Origin: Xanthostigma xanthostigma
Lineage: Eukaryota > Arthropoda > Insecta > Raphidioptera > Raphidiidae
Length of the DNA: 64,000 nucleotides
Reading direction: 5' to 3'
Assembly: GCA_963575645.1 (NCBI GenBank)
Contig: OY754464.1
Coordinates: 31,697,501 to 31,761,500 of the forward strand
Below are positions 56,280 through 64,000 of this stretch, piece after piece. The position numbers and the translations under genes are program-made. The first letter of the stretch is position 1, and every line of letters starts with the position of its first letter. The notes under the pieces are model-generated. The model was not told the DNA's origin, did not search any database, and saw only the letters and a list, made by a program, of their open reading frames with translations.

Positions 56280-56610
56280 AAAATTCAATAGAATAAGGAT
56301 TAGTTTTGACAAGAATACGATTATAATATGAAAATAACGTTGAAATAAATATCTCTTCTGCGCATACGCTAACTACATATTTACATGTCAAACATCTTAC
56401 CAAAATTTGGTTTCGATTCGCTCACTTGTTTGTCCTGTGGTCACAGACCGACTAACAATAAACAGACAAACAGATTGTTTCCAAATAATATTTTTTGGAC
56501 CCTGGGAACCTCAAAACAGAAAAAAAGATTGTAGCATTTTTAAATATTGTGAATTTTGACCTTAATTGGTACCATTGGTGGAGTTCTATAAGTAGGTGGA
56601 ATATGGATTA
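56280..56610 (-). mobile_element. family W partial copy
   Basis: Same orientation as W copy 1: AAATATCTCTTCTGCGCATACG, CCAAAATTTGGTTTCGATTCG, TTTTTTGGACCCTGGGAACC and GTGAATTTTGACCT. The terminal GTTGGAATG is replaced by GGTGGAGTTC. Confidence 0.6.
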
Positions 56611-56640
56611 ATTGTAAAAAAACAAAAACAAATATATAAG

Positions 56641-56710
56641 CGTCGACCGACGAATTCTAACCAAAGATCTCTTGCGATCGGAGCAGCCGCTCTACTTCGC
56701 AGCCACCTTA
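56641..56710 (-). repeat. tRNA-like sequence, probable SINE head
   Basis: On the minus strand GGTGGCTGCGAAGTAGAGCGG supplies an A-box-like D-arm, CTCCGATCGCAAGAGATC follows, and GGTTAGAATTC is a B box with changes. Not foldable into a full cloverleaf. Confidence 0.45.
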
Positions 56711-57716
56711 GTTGAATGCTATACAGCTAATTTTTATATAAAATACGTTTCATTACAATTTAAATATTATGGGTTGATTTTACCATACCGTGCCAAAAGA
56801 AGTTTTTCTTCAAAAGTGTGTTGATATAGATATTGAAAATAAGTCATTGTTGAATTGTAAAAGTTTAAATAATATTTAATAAAACATTCCGCATTCATGC
56901 ATCATGTACTTAAGTAATTTTAGATTTTAACCTTCACATAAATATTGTAAAGCTGAAAATTTGATTATTACTACAATTTATGCTGGAAAGAATAAAAATA
57001 CCAGATTTAAAAAAGTAAACAGGGTTGAGATGAGTTAATAAACATTCGACTCATATCAATGATTCTTTTAATTCTGAAAAGTTTCAGATAGGTATATTAA
57101 AACTAAAAACTTCATTTTTTAACTAAACGCTAAACTGTAAAAATTAGAATATTTTCAATAACTACAAATAAAAAGCAGTTATAGTTTGAATAAAAAAAAA
57201 ATATTAATGTGAGTTTAATGTTGATTTGGCCCATCACGACTTTGTTTATTTATTGTTGGACATTTTAAAACTATGAAAATCGGTCACATACATCTTTCTT
57301 TCATATTTTAGTTTGATTTATTATTTCGGTCCCTCTATGTATTGAAACAACTAGTTTTTTTGCACCACCCCTATAAAATAGCTGTTTTTGATGCCTGTAT
57401 AGTGGTTGTAAAATGGCTCTTTTTCGCATTAACTAAACTAATGCGATTTTACCAGTCCAATAGAAATATCTCTGTCACTTGCCATTCAAATCTATAAGAG
57501 CGACAAACACAACATAGAAGGTGTTGCTATCATAAAATGAAGTGTAAAAAATATTACAAATATACATGCAAAAAAATGTAGTAGGTTTCTTGTTTGTAAT
57601 GATATTATCAAGTGACTGCTAACTCTTGCTAAGCTGCTCGTATTAACACTATGTCACCACTCGTGATAACATTACAAACGAGATACATATAATATTTACT
57701 ATTATATACTATTATA
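56711..57716. other. unassigned AT-rich intergenic DNA
   Basis: No gene or element ends recognised. Confidence 0.5.
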
Positions 57717-58509
57717 TACAGGATGTCCCATAAATAGACGTCCAAACGAAGAGAGGTGTTGGAGGAGGTCATTTCCTATCAAAATAGCCATAAATGTGGT
57801 TTATCCAATTGCTGACGGTTCGAAAGTTATTTCAATTTTTGAATTTTTCTCTGAAATCGTGTAGTGCTTATACTTAAAAATTAATTTTAAAAAAATCTAT
57901 GAGTTTTTTTTAATAGGATCCTGAAGGGTCTGCCTTTACAAAAAAAAATAATTTTCATGAGCTCTGTTATCATCTGTCAAATAAAAAAAATGGTTTTGTA
58001 AACAGTTTTCGGTTGCAAGAAAAATATATTTTTTTTAAATTCACGTTGACAGAAAAAAAGTGTTATAAAAAAAATTGGCCAATTATCAGAAAAACTTGTC
58101 CATTTAATAGAGATTCTAACGCGGTATAATACAACCCGTTAATCAGGACAGTTTTTTTTAAAACACTTTTTTTCTGTCAACGTGAATTTAAAATCAAATA
58201 TATTTTTCTTGCCACCGAAAAGTGTTTACAAAACCATTTTTTTTTATTTGACAGATGATAACAGAGTTCATGAAAATTATTTTTTTTGGAAAGGCAGACC
58301 CTTCAGGATCCTATTAAAAAAAACTCATAGATTTTTTTAAAATTAATTTTTAAGTATAAGCACTCCACGATTTCAAAGAAAAATACAAAAATTGAAATAA
58401 CTTTCGAACCGTAAACAATTGGATAACCACATTTATGATTATTTTGATAGGAAATGATCTCCTCCATCACCTCACTTCGTTTGGACGTCGACTTATGGGA
58501 CATCCTGTA
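57717..58509. mobile_element. foldback MITE with ~350-bp arms and TA flanks
   Basis: TACAGGATGTCCCATA at 57717 faces TATGGGACATCCTGTA ending at 58509. The arms (to about 58070, from about 58148) pair throughout: AAAATAGCCATAAATGTGG, AATAGGATCCTGAAGGGTCTG, ATCATCTGTCAAATAAAAAA and TTCACGTTGACAGAAAAAAAG. The TA at each edge may be the target duplication of a Tc1/mariner-type insertion. Arms differ by small indels. The two short frames near the right end are mirror artefacts. Confidence 0.85.
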
Positions 58510-58888
58510 CATAAAGGTATATATGTTTTTTTTTTTTATTTATGGAAAAAAAGAGTGTGCTTCGACTACCAGGGTCATTAGCACTACTGCCATAAGGCAT
58601 ATTATACAATTACTATGTTTTTCGGCACGTAAAACTATAGAGTCCTTCTCTTTTTTTTATAGTTCTAATAAAACCAGTAGATAACACTTTCAAGTTTTTA
58701 TATTTATTTTATAAACAGTTTCATTTCTGTCAACTATCGAGTGTCAGTGTGTTCAGTGTTCCCAATATCAAGAAATTATACAAGCTTATTCACGAGAGAA
58801 TTTCGACGTTGCAGAAGTGGAAATGAAAGTGTAAAGATACATGCTACGTATTTCGGTTTCTATTGCTTTTTAATTAATTTATATCAAA

Positions 58889-58940
58889 CTAGCAGCCCAG
58901 TCCGGCTTCGTCCGGATTTGTAGATTGGCTATTGAGTAGA
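58889..58940 (-). mobile_element. Helitron 3' end
   Basis: On the minus strand AATCTACAAATCCGGACGAAGCCGGAC forms a stem (TCCGG-ACGAAG-CCGGA) and is followed by TGGGCTG and CTAG, then T. No matching TC start was found to the right, so the element's length is unknown. Confidence 0.6.
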
Positions 58941-59769
58941 CATATTAAGTTTCAGCGTTCCTTTTTATGGAATAATAGCCGTATTTGTTCGGTTTTACAA
59001 AATAGATTTTTAATATCTGAAAAAATAACAAATCGATAATAGTAGTTTACTATTTTTTTAACCTATTCACACTTTACAGTTATTATAAGTACTTATATAT
59101 TTTTTAAAATTGTATAAAATTATTTAGAAACGCTGGTATAGACGATGAAAAGTTTCAAAAATTCTGTTCGCAAACATAGCAACATATCATATCATATATT
59201 CTCACCCCATCTTTGCACACACATAAACACACATGCGGAAAGACCACTTGGTTGATTTATGATTTACTTGGCCCAGTATTCTAACACAGTCATATATCAG
59301 AGGAACCATTTCAAAAACATCATAATTTTAATTTATTGCATGTATCAAATCGTGTCCGCGAACCCATTAGCCCGGTTCTATTTTGAAAGGACTTTGCTGC
59401 AAGATGCCTTCTTCTTTATACACGATTGAGTTGATTGTATAAATATTTTATTTAGAAATTTCAAGAACATTATGAAACTATTAAAAGTATTTATTTGCTC
59501 TATTTTGTTTACCAAATCTGAATGATTTAAGTAAAATAAATTTAAAAGAATTTTTTTTTTTCAAAAAAGCTCTCAGTATTTTAGGTGAGTCTTAATGGAA
59601 TGCGATTTTAAGCGCAATTCCAGCATAGCCAAAACTCCAAAATGCAATCTGTAGTAAAGTTTTTTTTTTAATAATCTTTTACTGTTTTAAAGAAAGGATA
59701 AGTCGATACCGATATCAATACCAGCCTTGTGGCCGATTATCGGTATCGACCTAATAAGAGTCTATTTTT
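58941..59769. other. unassigned intergenic DNA with one hairpin
   Basis: AGTCGATACCGATATC at 59700 faces GATTATCGGTATCGACC ending near 59752, a ~13-bp-arm hairpin. No gene. Confidence 0.45.
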
Positions 59770-60097
59770 AAAGTGAAACTTTTATTCTATCGCCCCGAAT
59801 TTTTCTGACCGTATGTTGCATGTCGCATTACAGGCGGCCGCAGAGTAGGGGTAAAGTGAAAGGCGTTCGGAGTAGGCGCACGGTAGAGCAGCCAAGGCCA
59901 ATATGGCGGCGCCCATGGTTAGCATCAGCTGACCGTGTAGTATGTGTAACACATAGTCAGTCTGTCATGCGGGCAAGTGCTGTACAGTGTTTATATGTTT
60001 TTATTCGTGTATTCATGTGAATATTGTTGTTTATAATTAATCGTGATGGATAAGTGTCTACAATCCAACGCCTACAATCCAGTAAAAGTTTCACTTG
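59770..60097. mobile_element. TIR element with GC-rich, promoter-like core
   Basis: AAAGTGAAACTTTTA at 59770 and TAAAAGTTTCACTT ending at 60096 are inverted ends. The core (59820-59970) is the most GC- and CpG-rich part of the window, with GCGGCCGCAGAGTAGGGG and CCAATATGGCGGCGCCCATGG. A 66-codon frame from an ATG at 59820 crosses it without recognisable similarity. GCCAT is the core recognised by YY1/Pho-type proteins, a possible regulatory load, but this is inference. Confidence 0.6.
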
Positions 60098-60956
60098 CGT
60101 CGTGGTTTCTTAAAACCACACAACTGTTTTTTTTTAATGTTTAATAAATATAGGTAAAACAATAAACACGTTTCTAGATGTGATTAAAAACAAAAATCAA
60201 AAATTGAGAAACGTAAGTAGGTACTTATCTATGTTAATAATTTCGTCGAGGAGTACGGTTGAGTTGATTTAAATCTATCAAAAATTACTAAACACCAAAA
60301 AAATATTTATTTCGAATCGATAACCTATATCCGCAAAATTCGAATTCGCTCGTTATTACAACAATAATAACTTTGACAATTCATACACACGACATAATAT
60401 ATACAACAGTTTACGAATGCTGCTTTATCGCTAATAAAGTGATTATTATTATAGATGACGTTTCGGTACGATAGGCTAGATTGAAATCTATCATAAATTA
60501 CTATTCTCTTTGTCGATAATTTAATTATCAAGATTATTGAAATTGTTTAGGTTCATGATTATCCTCCAATTTTTTTCATCATTTCGATAAATTGACAATA
60601 CAACGCTTTTTCACAGTGTCTTGCATTGAGTTAAAGTATCGCAAAGTTAAATAAGAGATTAGTTATAATCCTAATTATATAGTAATAGACACGTTCTTTT
60701 GTTATTCCTCGTATTTATTCCAATTTATTTAAAAAGCCTTTTTCATATTTAGCACCGAAGCATTTTAATGAACTCAATGACACTATTAAACACAATATTT
60801 TCAGATATAGTTTAAAAGCTTTAACCACCACCATAAATAATAACATAACGGATGATAGAGGAACAAATTCACTACACCATCATGGATTCTTTGCAACAAT
60901 TTGAAAGTGTTTTCTTCATGTAATATTTTTAAAGTGTGCTTTGTAAATTATCTTTA
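60098..60956. other. unassigned AT-rich intergenic DNA
   Basis: No gene or element ends recognised. Confidence 0.5.
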
Positions 60957-60964
60957 ATTCTAAT

Positions 60965-61500
60965 TAGTGATGTGCCGGATCGTTAAAAATGTATATCCGC
61001 AGATACGGATCTGAATACGGATATTTGATTTCAAAATCCGCGGATACGGATACGGATCTTAACTTTCTTAGAGTACACGGCGGTAAATATTGCACATCGA
61101 TCTTTGGAAAGAGACTATCTGTTATGGGAAAAAGTTCTTGACCTCTTTAAGAGTTAACTTTCATAACAGATTGTCTCTTTCCAAAGATCGATGTGCAATG
61201 TCTCATTATAAAGATAGTTTTTTAGTACCTTTGAGTTATGTACTATTGGTATGGTACTCACTACGATAAATGTTTGCAATATAAAGGTGCCAAATACGAT
61301 TTTAAAAAATAAAAAATAATCTGAATGGAATTTAACAGTTTTTCATTATTACCTAATCACCTATAGGTATACATATATAAAATTTCATCCATGAATTGAA
61401 AATTAATAAGGTAAAAGATCCGCCAAAAACTAACGGATACGGATCTTTCTTCTCCCTCGGATATCCGCGGATACGGATACGGATATCCGGCACATCACTA
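60965..61500. mobile_element. non-autonomous hAT element rich in ATCCG/CGGAT motifs
   Basis: TAGTGATGTGCCGGAT at 60965 is mirrored by ATCCGGCACATCACTA ending at 61500. The flanking octamers ATTCTAAT (60957-60964) and ATACTAAT (61501-61508) differ at one position. Both subterminal regions are packed with GGATACGGATACGGAT/ATCCGCGGAT repeats, probable transposase binding sites. No transposase. It contains a smaller hairpin element at 61089-61199. Confidence 0.85.
61089..61199. mobile_element. small hairpin MITE nested in the hAT element
   Basis: ATTGCACATCGATCTTTGGA through GACTATCTGTTATG is mirrored by CATAACAGATTGTCTC through TCGATGTGCAAT, with one mismatch in about 42 bp per arm and a ~28-bp loop. 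Confidence 0.75.
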
Positions 61501-61508
61501 ATACTAAT

Positions 61509-63738
61509 ATGTCTGAATCCTTCACCTTTTGCTTTAATAACTGGAGCAATAAACATATTATATTTGTTTATTATTGAAGACAAAAACTTTCTAGTTATTT
61601 AAATGACTAAAAAGTTGTAATTAATTTTTTGCTGAAACTTAGGGTTATTCAATAATTAAATATAACAGCTAAATAATTCTTTAATGGTCATATTCTATGT
61701 TTTCATAATTTTCAGATGATAAACATTAGAAAAAAAGAAAAAAACATTGTAAAAACTATTTACATAGCTAAATATTTGTACAGACATGGTTCATCAGGGT
61801 TTGAAAACTCCTGCAAATGCATAATTAGATTTTATGACGTCCTATTTTGTTTCAATTACTATTGTCCTGTTTAATCAAACGAAGCTTGCATAACTCTAAT
61901 CAACATGCACATTGAGCGTTTGTGGATTAATTTAGTTTACTATTCCATACAGTAGATATAACGATTTTGTTTCTAACTATTATATTACGACAATACTTAC
62001 ATATTATGTAGGTACATAATACAGTCATTAAAGTCATTAATTTGTGGCGACAAAATTTTTAAAAATGAAGGAAATTGTTCTTACGCATTGCAGTTACGAA
62101 ACAGCGTTTTATTTATTTTGTTTCGAATAACAAAGTGACTTTGTTAGACAATAACTTTAAACTCTAATTAAAGATCTTTGACTAACGAAGCTACGAAACA
62201 ATTGTTATAAGAGGCGGTTCCTAACTGTGAATGAATAAAACGCGGCGTTTTATTAAATTCAAAATATAAGCTTCGCGTTAATTTTTAACAAGTAACAACC
62301 GAATGCTCCTCACGTAGATTAATGTTAAAAATAGACGCATACACAAACAACAAAATTATTAAATTAGAATATTTTTATTTTAATAAAAAAATATAAAAAA
62401 ACTCATTTATTAAATTTAAACTTTTTTATTTATTAAGAAGAAATATAAAAAATTATCATTAGTAACCAGTCATCATATTGTACTTTCAAGGTAGCGCACT
62501 GAACAGCTCGGCCACATAAAGCGCTTCATTTAGATATGTTATTCTGAACATTGTGCATATTACACTACACTATTGCAGCACTATCTGAAATGTGATAACA
62601 CTAACGACGTACGTGCCCTAATACTTTCCTTATCTAAACTATATATGATCTGAACACAATTACGTTTTTGAGTCTAATCGGGTGATGATTTTCTCGTTTT
62701 TTTTTCAGTTAACTGTCCATCTGTAGCTTGCGTTCGCCGTCTCTGTCCGAAACCTCCATTAAGAAGCATAGCTTAAAAAATAAATTTAATTACTAAACGA
62801 TAACACACATAGAGATCACAATATAAACAATAAATTTAATAGTATAATAACCGAAAATATGTTTAAAATAACAAACGTTTGTTATGTCTGTATAAATAAA
62901 GTTATATAAGCCTGAATTAGAGTTTCTTTGAAGTGGTTTTTGTTTTGGTATACTTAATTCTACTTCTGGTAGTTTAAGTCCTTATTAAACTCTACTAAAA
63001 CTTTACACAAGATGTATGTTTATAATATATTTATACATAAGCAACTTGTTTCTATATTTATATACAACTTTAACTGTGAGCAAGAGAAAACTGAGGGGGC
63101 CCTTAATCGTTTATTATCACACGTCATCGCAAATTATGTAATAAATGCAGGTCTGTAGAGTTATTTTTTTTTCATATAAGACCGAATTTTTCACAAAATT
63201 GCAAACATGAAGTATGTTTGCACATTTTTTGTATAATAATAAAACAATTTTTGATTTAAACTTCTTTTTTGAATGTCTAATAGTTCTTGAGATTTTTGTA
63301 GAAACAGCTACGAGGTCAGTTTTACCCCTTAAAAATCGGAGAGGGTAAAAGTCAATTTTTAACCTATGAAGGTCCTATTATTTCTCTTTATATGATATTA
63401 AAAAAATATTCAAAACGGGGATTAGTTACAGGTTTCGAAAGATAGCTCTTTTTTGACTATATTTATTTCACAAGTTTTTCAATTATTCGCAAAATATGCC
63501 TGTTTTTAAATTGAACAATCTATACTTTTGCATTTGTGAAAAGAGACGAGAATTCTGGAGTATTACAAGTAATAAATTATTGCTACTTTGAATCAATGTA
63601 AGATGTATGGTCCTACTTCTAGGTCCCGCCATCCGACCGACGCCAATAGTGTATGTGCCGTATTGCAAATACACTAATAACTATGAAATTAACATTTGAA
63701 CAGTTGTGTCAGCATTATTATTTATACAAGATAAACCA
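61509..63738. other. repeat-free upstream region of the amylase gene
   Basis: No terminal repeats, tandem arrays or foldbacks are visible over 2.2 kb, unlike the rest of the window. It presumably includes the amylase control region. A CCAAT motif lies at 63643, about 128 bp before the predicted start. No other binding sites can be claimed from sequence alone. Confidence 0.5.
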
Positions 63739-63773
63739 TATAAAAGACTAATGATTCCATTGAAACACACAGT
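63739..63773 (+). promoter_or_regulatory. alpha-amylase core promoter
   Basis: TATAAAAG at 63739-63746, followed by an ACAGT initiator at 63769-63773 with the predicted start at A 63771. The spacing from the first T of the TATA box to that A is 32 bp, as expected for an insect TATA promoter. It gives a short leader of 35 nt before the ATG. A strong, tissue-restricted TATA promoter fits a digestive enzyme. Confidence 0.7.
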
Positions 63774-63802
63774 TTTGTTTTGACTTTTGAATTCAACAGT
63801 GA

Positions 63803-64000
<198 letters not shown>

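Overview
This is an AT-rich, intron- and repeat-laden stretch of an animal nuclear genome, almost certainly an insect. The only host gene I can name is at the right edge. The first 65 codons of a secreted alpha-amylase start at 63806 on the + strand, preceded by a well-spaced TATA box and initiator. The N-terminus (mature start QKD, then the HLFEWKW and VQVSP motifs) reads most like beetle amylases, so Coleoptera is my best guess; one fragment cannot settle that. One further exon-like reading frame (20000-20187, minus) could be host coding sequence. Everything else I can assign is mobile DNA or its debris.

Layout. 0-8 kb: Helitron-like debris, two copies of a non-autonomous family called W here, a degenerate ~120-bp tandem array, a hAT-type element with a perfect 8-bp target duplication (5929-6453), and a solo LTR with a 4-bp duplication (7142-7812). 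8-15 kb: a run of foldback elements, including an exact 167-bp palindrome (12193-12359) and a foldback whose two arms each carry a THAP zinc-finger fragment (13791-14152), then a complete 619-bp Helitron with a decayed tRNA-Lys inside (14374-14992). 16-32 kb: three copies of a family called X (internal ~155-bp tandem units), a MITE family called M (cluster at 21.7-22.6 kb), and the 3' part of a LINE with RNase H (22767-23909, minus). 31-46 kb: five more foldbacks, including a 2.5-kb one whose 1.2-kb arms contain inverted arrays of a ~185-bp repeat (42741-45281). 46-61 kb: nested insertions. A LINE sits in an M MITE, a hAT-like element sits in another hAT-like element, and a palindromic tRNA-like element with a 12-bp duplication sits in a W copy. 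61.5-63.7 kb: no recognisable repeat, the likely control region of the amylase gene.

The outstanding property is the density of long inverted repeats: sixteen separate hairpin-forming structures in 64 kb, with arms from about 38 bp to 1.2 kb, several nested in one another. Nothing here looks like a multigene pathway. No CRISPR array, rRNA or clearly functional tRNA gene was seen; the tRNA-like pieces are pseudogenes or SINE-type heads. The short open frames scattered across the window are what AT-rich non-coding DNA produces. Family names W, X and M are local labels, based on copies aligned to each other by eye inside this window.
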